The notes: generated by a model not told the origin, from the sequence alone. Counted from the first letter of the stretch, positions 32,542-43,538 are shown. The stretch is 64,000 nucleotides of DNA from Adiantum capillus-veneris (GCA_014529385.2 CM043964.1:1528997-1592996); one strand, 5' to 3'. Program-made: numbers and translations.

Positions 32542-33238
32542 TAAGTCAAGCATAAAGAAAAAGGTACCCAAAGACAAATTTTTTCTCTCTCGCTTTCAAC
32601 CTTGGTAAAGTAAGGAAGGCAGAGCGGGAGAAAGTGGTGAAGCAAGGAAGGCGGAGCAGGAGAAAATTAAAGAATCAAGTAAGTTGATTCCATCGAACTC
32701 CTTCATCAAGGGCACATAGAGCCTAAAGATAATTAAAGAAAATTTGCAGCTTATTGTTGGTAATTGAGGCAATAGGATAGAGAAAACTCTTAAGTTCTAT
32801 CAAAGCAGGGAAAGATCGACATAGAAAGATAAAGTTTACAGAACCTATTGAGTGTTATCGAAGCAGGGAAAGACCAACATAGAAAGATAAAGTTTACAAA
32901 ACCTAAGGTCAGTTGAGGCAGGTTAAGCGACAGGGGAAAATTTCCATCACCGTCATCAACTAATGTTTGATTAATCATTCTGTTAAGCCCGGTATCGTTA
33001 ACGGCCCGGTTAATTCTGTAAAGCGGGAGCTTAAACTCCTAGTTAGTAGATGATCCAAGTGGTGGTGCTGTTAACAGCCCGCCTTGGCTAAAGATTAAGT
33101 TGTACTCAAACGTATTAATTGATGATTACGGCGATTGCCAAGGTCAGTTGCATCAATTGTTCTTTTTCTCTCTCTTTCACACTTCCCACAACCAGAGGAC
33201 GCCGGCTAACGTAGCGAACACATATCCCCCGACATCTT

Positions 33239-33256
33239 TGGTGAACCCGACGTGAA
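33239..33256 (+). promoter_or_regulatory. element G primer-binding site candidate
   Basis: TGGTGAACCCGACGTGAA begins four bases after the LTR end. It resembles the reverse complement of a tRNA 3' end (T-arm then CCA) but I could not name the tRNA. It is not the initiator-Met site. Confidence 0.55.
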
Positions 33257-33279
33257 ACGAGCCGAGGTGGGAGGTAAAG

Positions 33280-35213
33280 ATGGAGATGCCAGAACAGTTA
33301 AAGCAGTTTATTGAAGATTTTAGTGTTAAAGGATTTGATAAAAATCTACCAGTTGCAGATTTGCCAAAAATGATGGAATTGGTTTAGGGGTATCTACAGG
33401 AAGCAAAAGCCATGCAGATAAAAAAGCAGATTGATGATGCTATAGAGCTAGCACTTGATGCTGTATGTGAGCAGTATTATGTTTTTTAGGGATATGATCC
33501 ATAAGGTTTTATTGCATGTTACGAAGCTGAGATGAAGAGCCAAAATGTTCCAAAAGATCGGATGATTGCAGCTTTTGAGGAGGTTGTAAACTCGGATTTT
33601 AAAAAGCAGGTTCAAGAATTGGCAGAAGAATATCCCACACGGTGGGAGTATTTTGCAGAGGAATTTATTTACAAAAGCTCAAGGATTCTAGATCGGGAAA
33701 TAAAGGAGATTACTAAACGAGGTAAGGTTGTCTTCAGTAAAGGTGAAGGGGATCAGATGCAAATCCTCAACTATGATGAATTCTGGGAGCATATTTCTGC
33801 AAGAAGTAAAGCCAAAGAAAATGCGGAGTTAAAAGTAGCAGATTCAATTTCAGAGGAGCTTATTTTGAGCAATGAATACAAGGTAAACGATGAATTTAAT
33901 GCTGAAACACGCTTATATGAATTTTTTTCAAAGATTGCTCGCATGGATGCTACCTCTAATAATGGTTCCATTGAAGACATAGACTGTACAACAAGTGGTT
34001 CGCAGTTGTTGACCTTGACATGGGTTATTCTGAAGGAGTTCATCAGGCATATGAGCCTCTACAGGATATTACCGAAGCTATTTGCACTATAGCTGAGCAG
34101 GATAACATGTTTGCTTCTACAAATGATTGCATAAATAAAGCTATTATATACACAGTAGCTGATGAAGTGACTAAGATTGTGGACCCAACACAGGATGAGC
34201 CTGAGGATGTCAATGAACCTATGATTGCTACTAACAATATGCTTGCAGATGATGCTATCACAGAAGAGGATGCTATAATCGGAGAATTTTTGTCTAGATC
34301 TGAAGGAGATGTTTATGGCAGTTTAGAAGAGATTTCTGATGCGTATACCTCTTCAGAGGGGGTGCCAGATTAGCCTTTATAGTTCTATAATATATTGCTA
34401 AGTGCAGATGAGGAAACAGAGGATGATATGGATGAGTATGAAGATTGCTCAGAACATGCTGATTGTGAACAGATTATAGACTGGGATTTTGCATCTATGC
34501 TTGTACATGGGCTGCATGAGGAGATAACTCCTACACTTTTGATTAATGTTGAGACTTCCAAGGGTGATTTTCTCAATGATGTTATGGATGAAGATCTACA
34601 GGATAAAGTTGTTTTTCATGATCAAGCTGAAATCCCAACAGGTGAAAATTCATCTGATGATATAGGTCGAGAGACTCCCAAGGTTTTTCATAATGGCTAT
34701 GAAGCTAGAGGGGGTGATGATGCTAAATCATCCTTGATATTGCATAAAATGCACAGGCTTTTCCATTTTCTTGGACAATGTGCCAGATGTGGCTGGATTT
34801 GGATGCTATTCCTAATGATGCTTATGTCAGTGATGTCTTGGCTGCCAATAAAAGGGAGTCAGTTTTTTTTAATGCTTTCTAGTAACGAGCTTAAGTTGCC
34901 AACAGTTTACGGGATGTGGGTGCTGCACTATGCTTTAGGTGAAGCTCTAGTATATTGCGGAGCCCATCAATGCTATGTGATCTCGATGGTATTTGATCCA
35001 AGAGATTCTAAGGATATTCATAAGCAGATTCAATATGGATGGATGCTATTAAGTATGCATAGTAATTGCGTACTATTTGAACCAGAAGTAGCATATTTTC
35101 ACCAGAAATGCTTGATGATGATTGATACAGGAAATGTATGCTCATGTGGATATTATGATGCTCCAAGGTGTGGGCAATTTCTTATCTACCCATTTGATCC
35201 TGGGGGTTACTAA
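33280..35213 (+). pseudogene. element G long ORF, unrecognised protein
   Basis: ATG at 33280 (MEMPEQLKQFIEDFSVKG). One frame runs to about 34010 with stops at about 33385 (TAG), 33487 (TAG) and 33502 (TAA). A frame change near 34000 continues VVDLDMGYSEGVHQAYEPL with one TAG (34371-34373) to TAA at 35213. Total about 640 residues. Features: charged helical N-terminus (RWEYFAEEFIYKSSRI), long acidic middle (DEETEDDMDEYEDCSEHADC), then a hydrophobic/Cys-rich end with a possible membrane segment (WIWMLFLMMLMSVMSWL) and CSCGYYDAPRCGQFLIY. No gag/pol motif. Cargo, captured host gene or unknown element gene; function not inferable. Confidence 0.5.
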
Positions 35214-35792
35214 AGTGCAAGTTGCAGATGTAGAGGATACCAGATGCCTGATGTAGTCGCATGATGCCAAGTTTTGTTTTCTAGATTATGTTAAGTCAGA
35301 AGAGTGTTTACTTATGCGTTCAATAAGATTACATGGTTGGCTTCCAGCTGACTTCTTTGGACAATTGAGTATCTTCACATCTTTTGAGTTGGTTCTGCTA
35401 CCAGAACTTGAGGTAAAGGACTTGATGGCCATTCCGTGTGCAGACAGAGTAAGGCATACTTGAGCTTGACAGGGTTCCTTAAAGAGAGCTTAATGGTCAA
35501 GCCGTGTGCATCATTAACTGGAGCACTTGAGTTTGGCGGGGTTCACTAAACAGGTTATCCATGATTGAATGCTTTGAAGATACGGCAGATACAGTTCAGA
35601 GATTTTTGATGGATAGCTACCTAATGATTAAGCTAAAACATTGATAATAGGATATAAGACTTATTTCATTTTTCATATGTTTACCAGTTACGTGAGTCTG
35701 ATGATGGGAAAGAGCTTAAGGTATTTGTAGCAGATGCAGATTGAAGTGCTATTGGCACAGACCGGAGGTTGTACAGGTTCAGAGGGGGTGGA
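35214..35792 (+). other. element G 3' untranslated region with polypurine stretch
   Basis: About 580 bases after the ORF with no supported gene. The last bases, CAGAGGGGGTGGA (about 35780-35792), fit a polypurine tract before the 3' LTR. Confidence 0.6.
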
Positions 35793-38123
35793 TGTCATGC
35801 AGCTCCGCTCCCATGCTAAGAAATATTCCAAGAAGATGCAGATCAAGCTTATTGAAAGCCTACTTGATTAATGGTCAGTGATGAGGGCTTGTTAAGAGGC
35901 CAAGTTTAGTGATTAATGTATGCTAGATGCGGTTAAAAAGGGCCAACTGATGCCTTAATGATGCTAAAAAGGACTATGCTTGAAGTGAGCATAGATGGTA
36001 TGTTATGATCTAGAACTATAGTGCTTGAAGTGCTCTACCAGCATGTCTTTATGGCTCGTCGATTGGAGCTACGGTGAAGAAGTTATGGAAGTTTGAAGTT
36101 TAAGTCGATTGCAGATCCGCACCGGATTGGGCAACTGCCAGCTGAGGAGACAAAATTGAAATAAATGCACGGGCCTAAAGAGCTCACTTTGTTGAGCGCG
36201 TTGGTCTTTTTAGATCAGCAATTAGAGTTATGGTTGCCAAGATATGGGCCGTTAAAGATTCACCGGGGGCCAGTTCTGTGTCAGTCCACCAGTCCGCTTG
36301 CTCGGAGTGCCATCTAGGAGTTTTTGGAGTTCAACAGGATACTCTAGAATATAGTGCAATTAAAAGATCAATAAGTTCTCGAGGAGCATTGTGTTTGGAA
36401 TGTCATCTCTTGGAATGCAATGATTACAAGATAAACCCAACAGAGGCAAGGCTCAAAAATTGGCTATTTTGAGTAGATGCAAAAGTAATCACTTATACTT
36501 GCATCTAAATGGCTGTGGCAATGTCCGCAACACTGAAACGGGCAACAAAAACTCACAATGATAATGTTAGTTGGCGGCTATTGTGGAGAAATCTATTGAG
36601 CTAGGTGATGCTTTTCCCGATATGTGTACCAACTGTGGCGCCTTTACGAAAGCATGATATGCGTGACAAATGTGGTGCCGTTACGAAAGCACAAAAAGCC
36701 CTTGATGAACTAAGATTCTAAAATATCACCTAATAGAGGCCGTGGCAGGCATGTATGTCAAATGTGGTGCCCTTGTAAATTTGCTAGGCCGCCCAAAAGA
36801 GGCTATTGGCCTTCTAAGGAGGGGAGTTGGCCGCCCAAACAATTGAGACCAAAGGGGATTTGGTCGCCCACTATTGGCCACCCTTTTTGTAAGGGCATGT
36901 GTGAAACAAAAGAAAGAAGAGGAGCATGGCGGGCAGGGCAAAGAGCAGAGAGGGCGCAGGGACGAACACGTTCGTGCGAGCTTATATAGAGCTCGGACGA
37001 GTGCGCGCATGAAAGGAAAGTCACAGCTCTTGTCGAGGCGCTCTTTTTTGGCACTGGTTCCACCAAAATTGGCGTTGCTGAAAAATTCGTCTGCCACATC
37101 AGCAAGAGGTGTTTTTTACGCCTCCCTAGCAACGACAGCGCTGTCATTGCTAAGGGAGGGAGAGAGCTATTAATAGGGTTTTCGTTTTGGCATGGAGGGG
37201 GCATTCGAAGCAAGAAACGAAGGGGAAAGGAGGTTGCGAGCTAGGAAGAAGGAGGAGCTCTCTCTCTCAAACTTGCACTAGAGGGTGCTCTCGGCTTGTC
37301 CTCGTCGGCACACAAACGGGCTCGTTCTCTCTCTCGTATTGAAGAGCGAAGAAAAGCCTAGCGAGGAGGTGAGGGAAAGCAAGGCGAGCTCTCCCTCTCT
37401 CTCAATCTACAATCCAAGCAAGTGTCTCTTGATCTCCAATCCAAGAAAAGCTTGTTCTCTCTCTCTCTCGACGAGCATAAGTCAAGCATAAAGAAAAAGG
37501 TACCCAAAGACAAGGTTTTTCTCTCTCGGTTTCAACCTTGGTAAAGTAAGAAAGGTAGAGTGGGAGAAAGTGGTGAAGCAAGGAAGGCGGAGCAGGAGAA
37601 AATTAAAGAAGCAAGTAAATTGATTTCATCGAACTCGTTCATCAAGGGCATATAGAGCCTAAAGATAATTAAAGCAAATTTGCAGCTTATTGATGAAGCG
37701 GTAGGATAGAGAAAACTCTTGAGTGCTACCGAAGCAGGGAAAGACCAACATAGAAAGATAAAGTTTACAGAACCTAAGGTTTGTTGAGGCAGATTAACCG
37801 ACAGGGGAAAATTTCCATAACCGTCATCAACTAATGTTTGATTAATCATTCTGTTAAGCGCGATGTCATTAACGGCCCGGTTAATTCTGTAAAGCGGGAG
37901 CTTAAACTCCTAGTTAGCAGATGATCCAAGTGACGGTGCTGTTAACAGCCCGCCTTGGCTAAAGATTAAGTTGTACTCAAACGTATTAATCAAATAATTG
38001 ATGATTACGGCGATTGCCAGAGTCAGTTGCATCAATTGTTCTTTTTCTCTCTCTTTCACACCTCCCGTAGCCAGAGGCCCCGGTGCGTGCCCGGCTAACG
38101 TAACGAACACATATCCCCCGACA
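35793..38123 (+). repeat. element G 3' LTR (2331 bp)
   Basis: Direct repeat of 30112-33234 minus the solo LTR. A TATA-like TATATAG lies at 36983-36989. The unoccupied insertion site is at about 37475-37485. Ends ATATCCCCCGACA at 38123. Confidence 0.93.
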
Positions 38124-38769
38124 CCACTGCCTTGCAGCCAACCTTGTCAAATAAGAATATGTTGATTGTTGTAAATTATGCAGAACTCATTACCCAATGG
38201 CATTTGACTTCTTCAAACCAATCCTGTCATAATAACTGCCAATGCCTTTCCGCTTCCACTTCATCTTGGCACTCAACCTTCCCATAGAAGAGAGTTAATC
38301 TGACCATGAACACACGTCACTAACTCCGTGATCGCCAGCGTATTATTAACCGTAAACATCCACACTTCCAACACCATACACTCAAAACAAACTGCCTGAC
38401 AACTTCTCAGAAACATTTACAGAAATCCACCATCGCCAAAAACTTTAGTTAACTTTCACAGACATACTCTGCAGACACTCCACTACTTCATCTATGTATT
38501 CAGAACACGAGGTTGACAAGAATACATAAATGAAAGAAGACAACAATGTATGAAAAAATTATATTCACTTCCTTGACACAGATAGAATCCGCCATTACAT
38601 CTGCTGCATCAATGTATCTCCTCTCACTACGCCCAAACACCCTTTCACATAGAACATCACATCCCTTCACTAAGATCCCAAGAGACACATTATCCTATTA
38701 AGGTCCATTACATAAGTTAAAACCCTAAAATACTAATCCGTCGTGGTGCAGCCTTAACAAATATGGGTG
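38124..38769 (-). other. non-TE island with short minus-strand coding-like segment
   Basis: About 640 bases between elements G and H. On the minus strand 38569-38688 reads VSLGILVKGCDVLCERVFGR then SERRYIDAADVMADSICVKE, followed by a GTGAAT that could be a splice donor. Nearer G another short segment reads MKWKRKGIGSYYDRIGLKKS before a stop. Together with 29849-30111 these could be remains of a minus-strand host gene into which G inserted. The last 15 bases before H match the LINE family. No family recognised. Confidence 0.35.
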
Positions 38770-39363
38770 GTGTATGTAAGGTCTCTACTTTCAAATTTCA
38801 CACAAGTTCTATTACGCATTTGACTTTTTTTGAACCATCACTTGTTATTTAAGATATTCGAGTTCAAATTATGAATCGTAGGTTGAGAAAACCTAGAAAT
38901 TAAAATTTACGCTACAAAATTCTGACATGTTTAGCTATATGAATCACTAACTAACTTATTGCAAGACTTATTTATTAATTGTAGAATTTTCTTTTACTAC
39001 TGTAAAGTTAATATAAAACTGTAAAGTTTAACTTAAAATTGTAAAGTAAATTATCATTAAAGAAATAAATAAAATAATTATAAAGACAAAAGAATACACA
39101 ATGATGACAAATGAAGGCACATGGATCACATAGGAGGGGACAAAGTGGGACACACTGTCATATGAAAAAAGAGAGGCTACTCTTGACTAATCTTAATGAG
39201 GGGGGGCTTGTGTGGCCTTATCTTTTGATGATAATGACAAAGTGGTCAAGCTCATGGGTACCACAAGGGTACCAAAAACGCGGGTATGATTTTTGAAAAA
39301 AAAATTTAAAAAAAAATTTATTAAATTTTTTTATAAAAAATAGCTGGACGTTTTTCTTTCTGC

Positions 39364-39372
39364 TATAAATAG
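39364..39372 (+). promoter_or_regulatory. TATA box of element H LTR
   Basis: TATAAATAG in CTGCTATAAATAGAGC, with ACACTTTAGACATAGAG about 30 bases downstream as a possible start region. The copy in the 3' LTR is at 45964-45972 and identical. If used, the U3 part is about 0.6 kb and the transcribed LTR part about 2.4 kb. Confidence 0.7.
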
Positions 39373-39509
39373 AGCATCCATGCTCACACTTTAGACATAG
39401 AGATTGCCTCTATAGCGCTCACGAAGTGCTGCCACTTCTCTTAGAGAGAAGGCCTCCACAAACCACTAAGAGGACAAATACTCTAGTGGACTAATAAGGT
39501 GTGTATTAA

Positions 39510-40180
39510 TTGAGCATTCAATTAGTTTTAAGAAGGATATGTGTGCTATCTCCTACTCTAATCTCTCTAATAGATTAGTAACATTCAATTAGCTATGTGT
39601 ATGTGTGCTATCTCTTACTCTAATCTCTAATGGATTAGTAAGATTCAATTAGTTATGTGTGTGTGTGTGTGTGTGCTATCTCTTACTCTAATCTCTCTAA
39701 TAGATTAGTAAGATTCAATTAGTTATGTGTGTGTGTGTGTGCTATCTATTACTCTAATCTTCTAATAGATTAGTAAGATTCAATTAGCTTTAAGAAGAAT
39801 ATGTGTGTGTGTGTGTGTGTGTGTGTTAGCTTTTACTCTAATTTTTCTAATAGATTAGAAAGATTCAATTAGTTATGTGTGTGTGTGTGCTATCTATTAC
39901 TCCAATCTTCTAATAGATTAGTAAGATTCAATTATTTATATGTGTGTGTGTGCTATCTATTACTCCAATCTTCTAATAGATTAGTAAGATTCAATTAGCT
40001 TTAAGAAGGATATGTGTGTGTGTGTGTTATCTTTTACTCTAATCTCTCTAATAGATTGGTGAGATTCTATTAACTTTAGAAAAGTATGTGTGTGTGTTCT
40101 CTTTTACTCTAATCTTTCTAATGGATAGTAAGATTCAATTAACTTTAGAAATGTTGTGTGTATGTTTTCTCTTACTCTAA
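39510..40180. repeat. minisatellite in element H 5' LTR, about 10 units
   Basis: Units of about 60-75 bp built as ATTCAATTAG-TTATGTGTGTG-TATCTCTTACTCTAATCT-CTAATAGATTAGTAAG with a variable (GT)n. Each unit has a 7-base inverted repeat, CTAATCT ... AGATTAG. The partner array in the 3' LTR (46113-46860) has about 11 units. Confidence 0.9.
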
Positions 40181-40627
40181 TCTCTCTAAGTATACCTACT
40201 CTCTCTAGTTAGTACATCTTCACTATTAACTTATATATTGTTAATTGCAAGTTAATACATAAGAGAACTCATCATATTCTTATTATACATGATGAAATTC
40301 TCATTCACCAATGTTATTGTCAATTAGGTTAAATAGAATTTTGAATAATACTAAAAATTGATTTAGTTGAAGTATAGAATTGAAGTTAGAATTGGATTAG
40401 AAATGTCATGCATAAAAGTAATGCATTCCTAAACTTTCACTCGTAATTTACACACTTAATTTTTGATTAATTAAGATTAGCAAATATTTGATGTATAGAA
40501 ATTAGATGTAGAACAACACTAAGTGTGAATCCGAGTTGGCGAGGGTTCAAAGTACAGACTCTCTTTGAAAACAAGGAGATTACTAGGGAAATTGACGAAT
40601 TTAAAGTTCTAAGTGTAGTACAAAAAA

Positions 40628-40741
40628 ATGGCTCCAAAGCGTGCTCGAACACAAGGCGCTAATGATCATGAAGTTGGTACAAGTAACGGTGGAATCCGTG
40701 CGGAAAATGCTATGTCTCCACCAATCGGAGCTATGGTACAG
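40628..40741 (+). CDS. predicted first coding exon of element H gag, inside the LTR
   Basis: ATG at 40628 in AAAAAAATGGC starts a 38-codon segment (MAPKRARTQGANDHEVGTSN ...) ending in GTA CAG followed by GTTAGT at 40742, a good plant splice donor. The Gag body downstream has no ATG near its start, but TATATTGCACAG at 42618-42629 is a good acceptor, with a branch-like CTTAATC before it. Joining 40741 to 42630 keeps the frame (phase 0) into SAVYTSLQEKK. The same exon and donor exist in the 3' LTR (47288-47401). The spliced RNA would lack the primer site and serve only as mRNA. Inference from sequence; not shown by RNA data. Confidence 0.6.
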
Positions 40742-41820
40742 GTTAGTATTGCACTTTCAAGTTATGCATCATTGCATATGCGAGACCATAGGAATATATT
40801 ATTTACCTTATGAAAAGAAAACACGGACCGAAACCACGGGGCTTAACCCCAAGAAACTCGTCATATGTTTCACAAGTAGGAGAGATTGTTTGGTTAAACT
40901 GGTTGCTATAGGAAAGAATGTTTGTCCAAAACCTTCGATATGGTTTTTCTCAAGTATCTCTACTTATTACCGCTGGTATTATGTGGCAGTTGCCGAGGCG
41001 TGAGATGAAACCCAGGATGGCACTACTGATGCTGTGGTGGGAGTGCACTCAGATTAGCCCAGCTGGATACTGCAGTTTTGTTTTGCCGTGGCGTGAGGAT
41101 GACGCCTAGATTGGCATCGTTGTTGCTGTGACGGGAGTACGTCCAGATTAGCACAACGAGTACTTGTCGAGCGGTATGGGACGTTCATGAGGACAAGGGT
41201 TTTTATAAATAATGTATATACCGATCGGACATAATAGCGCCAGTAGAGATTCTTGAGTGAACCTAATCCAAGGGTTGTTGGTTTAAAATTGGACGACTTC
41301 TTGTTTCACAATTGGAATAATGTTTGAAGGGTTGTTTTAACAAACCGATATCATAAATAAAGTAAAGGAACATGTATGTTTAAACAATGTGGTAGTAATT
41401 AGATAACAAAAGAAGGGTGAGTGTGGTGTGGAAAGTGGGAGAATGATACCCCAACGGTATCATTCTATGGACGGGTGGACCCGATGAATCGGGTAACTTT
41501 CCAACGCTAGATTTTTTTTTTAGTCATAAATCTTAAAAGAGACAAACCTTGGCGGTTGTGCTTCTGAAACATGGAGAAAAAAGCGCACAGGTTGGTCACT
41601 CTAAGATTTATACTTTTAGGTATAATTGATTATAGATAGTTTTTAGATAGGTTTATGATGGTCACACTCCTCCATAGCGAGATAGGACCAATCCTTCACT
41701 AACGGTTCAGGCTCGTGGCTACGTAGTAACTAAGGCAATGTCCGTTGGTTTTTCCTTATCAGGATTGGAGACCTATCAAAGGTACTCTGCTCCTCTCGAC
41801 AAGGGGCAGGGACCTCACAC

Positions 41821-41838
41821 TGGTATCAGAGCCTAGGT
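41821..41838 (+). promoter_or_regulatory. element H primer-binding site, initiator-Met tRNA
   Basis: TGGTATCAGAGCCTAGGT follows the LTR end by one base. This is the usual initiator-Met site of chromoviruses. It lies inside the intron proposed for gag mRNA. Confidence 0.95.
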
Positions 41839-42027
41839 TAAAGCTTGGGGAGATTTTTAGATTGATGTTTGGATGTTGAAGGATGCGAATGTTTGAAATA
41901 ATAGAAGAACCTAGAAAAATTGTTTTGAGTTTTTATATGGTATTGAAGACTGAACTTTCCTGGTAAAGGAAAATGTTCATTCAGCCTACCAGAAATTCCA
42001 GGTGTTCACCATCATGTTTGAAAATGC

Positions 42028-42453
42028 ATGCCAATCACCAAATTATCAGTTTCAAAAAGGGTGATGATGATTTTGGATAGGGTGTTTGCACCACCTATTC
42101 CAAGGGTGCATAGAGGATGGGATATCAACTGGAGTCCATCTGGAAAAATCTATACCATAGATGCTGACAAGATATGGTGCATGGATACCAACCTTAAGAA
42201 ACTTTGTTGGGCAGAGGAGTTAAAAGTCATCGAAGTTTATCTTTTCCTTGGTACTAAGAATCCGGATGCTACCATTACCTTGGGAGGAGAAAAGATATCT
42301 CAGACTTAATGGGTCTATAACCAAGTTACAAAAGTTATCCATGGTGGTAAGATTCGACCCATATGTGTATCTCGTAGCTTTCAAGGGTCAAAAGAAACTT
42401 ATTATTTTGATCCTTTAGCCTATCCTTTTGTAGTCACTAAACTCAAAATATAG
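42028..42453 (+). pseudogene. element H leader ORF, unrecognised
   Basis: ATG at 42028; 93 codons to TAA at 42307-42309, then the same frame stays open to TAG at 42451-42453 (about 140 codons in all). Readable parts: IPRVHRGWDINWSPSGKIYT, MDTNLKKLCWAEELKVI, then after the stop WVYNQVTKVIHGGKIRPICV and ETYYFDPLAYPFVVTKLK. The composition is protein-like. It lies between primer site and gag, within the proposed intron. I do not recognise the family; it may be a captured sequence or a dispensable element ORF. Confidence 0.4.
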
Positions 42454-42629
42454 AGACATTACAATCCTTGTACCTAAAGACTACCAACCTTGGTAGCAAA
42501 TAAAATGTGTATAAATAAAGTTTTGATTAATATTATCTTTTGTTTGTATTATTGTCTGATCAAGTCTTGCCTTAAAGTGGATTAAAGTTAGAGTATCCAA
42601 TAAAATTTCACTTAATCTATATTGCACAG

Positions 42630-43529
42630 AGTGCGGTGTACACATCTCTTCAAGAGAAAAAGCTACTTCTCAAGCAAGCTAAACTTCCCTCTTTCAAAGG
42701 GGAAGGAGCCCTAGTTGAGCGCGATGCAGAAGTGTGGCTCGAAGAGATGGAGGATTATTTGGTTGCTGCTGGTACTACTCCCGATAACCAGATAATGTTG
42801 GCTATGTTTCGTCTCACGGGGGATGACAAGCTTTGGTGGAAACAACACTGCAAAGATAATCAAGTAGCTCAAAACACTCAAACTTGGGAAGACATTAAGT
42901 ATGCTGTCAAATGACATTATCTTCCACCTACACACGAATCCCTTAAGATGAATGAATTCTTGAACTTACGTCAGTTTCATCTTACAGTGGAAGAATACTA
43001 CTCCAAATTTGTAACTCTTAGGCGCTATGCTCCGCCAATGACCGCAGATCAACAAGTAGCCCATTTCTGCCAAGGGATAAATTCTCCTTTAAATACTCGT
43101 CTAGAAGCCATGAGGCCTGTAAATTTGCAAGATGCTCTTTTAAGAGCTAAACCCTTAGCTAAAGAGATGTCAAACTCTCAAAGGGTACAAAATGGAAATT
43201 TAAGGAATGCTGGAAGGAGAGGACAGTCTATGATGTGGAACCAAAGGCAAATTCACCCAGTTCACCAAACTCATCCAGTAGTTGCAGCTTCAGCGAATGG
43301 AGCTCAAAATACAGATCTTAGATGCTATGAATGCAACAAGCTAGGACATTTCAAGAATGTATGTCATAGGCGAGTCTTCGCAACTAATACACCCAATAAT
43401 AAATCATGGAGGAAGAAATGGAGGACGAGGTTGAGGGTGCGGAATGGCTGCCAAAGTCAATGCTATCATAGGAGCACCAACATTGGAAGAAGAACAAGAG
43501 GAAAGAGCAACTCTACATGCTGCAATTAA
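42630..43529 (+). pseudogene. element H gag body with zinc knuckle
   Basis: Begins at the proposed splice acceptor. Core: KQAKLPSFKGEG, AEVWLEEMEDYLVAAGTTPD, MLAMFRLTGDDKLWWKQHC, then TGA at 42912-42914 where Arg is expected (KRHYLPP; CGA to TGA). It continues in frame: FHLTVEEYYSKFVTLRRYAP, VAHFCQGINSPLNTRLEAM, and a complete CCHC knuckle, CYECNKLGHFKNVC. A frame slip near 43420 leads out of the alternative frame AAKVNAIIGAPTLEEEQEE. Typical chromovirus Gag. Confidence 0.88.
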
Positions 43530-43538
43530 TAACCCAAG

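Larger units (their letters stand above)
30112..33234 (+). repeat. element G 5' LTR (3123 bp incl. solo-LTR insertion)
   Basis: Without the inserted 787 bp plus a 5-bp duplication it would be about 2331 bp, the same length as the 3' copy. The TATA-like box of the 3' LTR (TTATATAGAG) reads TTATACAGAG here at about 31257-31266. The CT/GA-rich 31530-31740 precedes the insertion. ORFs in it (for example 31043-31519) are not conserved in the other copy and are not supported. Confidence 0.93.
30112..38123 (+). mobile_element. large non-autonomous LTR element G with unknown ORF
   Basis: Two long direct repeats, 30112-33234 and 35793-38123, both starting TGTC(A/G)TGCAGCTCC and ending ATATCCCCCGACA. 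They flank a 2.56-kb internal region with a primer-site candidate and a polypurine-rich CAGAGGGGGTGGA before the second repeat. The internal region has one long broken ORF without any Gag, protease, RT, RNase H or integrase motif, so it resembles a large retrotransposon derivative moved by another element. The flanks (CCCCA left, CCACT right) are not a clear target duplication. LTR divergence is a few per cent by eye. Confidence 0.85.
38775..41819 (+). repeat. element H 5' LTR (3045 bp)
   Basis: Unusually long LTR holding a TATA box (39364), a minisatellite (39510-40180), and a conserved small ORF (40628) ending at a splice-donor-like site. Inner end is fixed by the primer site at 41821. Confidence 0.95.

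Noticed and set aside
39510-40180. Regularly spaced repeats resembling a CRISPR array
   Set aside because: Units and spacers are both repeated, lengths vary with (GT)n, and the array lies inside both LTRs of a plant retroelement. It is a minisatellite.
41821-41838. tRNA gene fragments at the primer sites
   Set aside because: Only the 3'-end complement is present, directly after LTR ends; no cloverleaf around them. No tRNA gene was found in the window.
42028-42453. Treating the leader ORF of H as the start of Gag
   Set aside because: It is in a different frame from Gag with stops between, and the spliced LTR exon gives a direct in-frame start.
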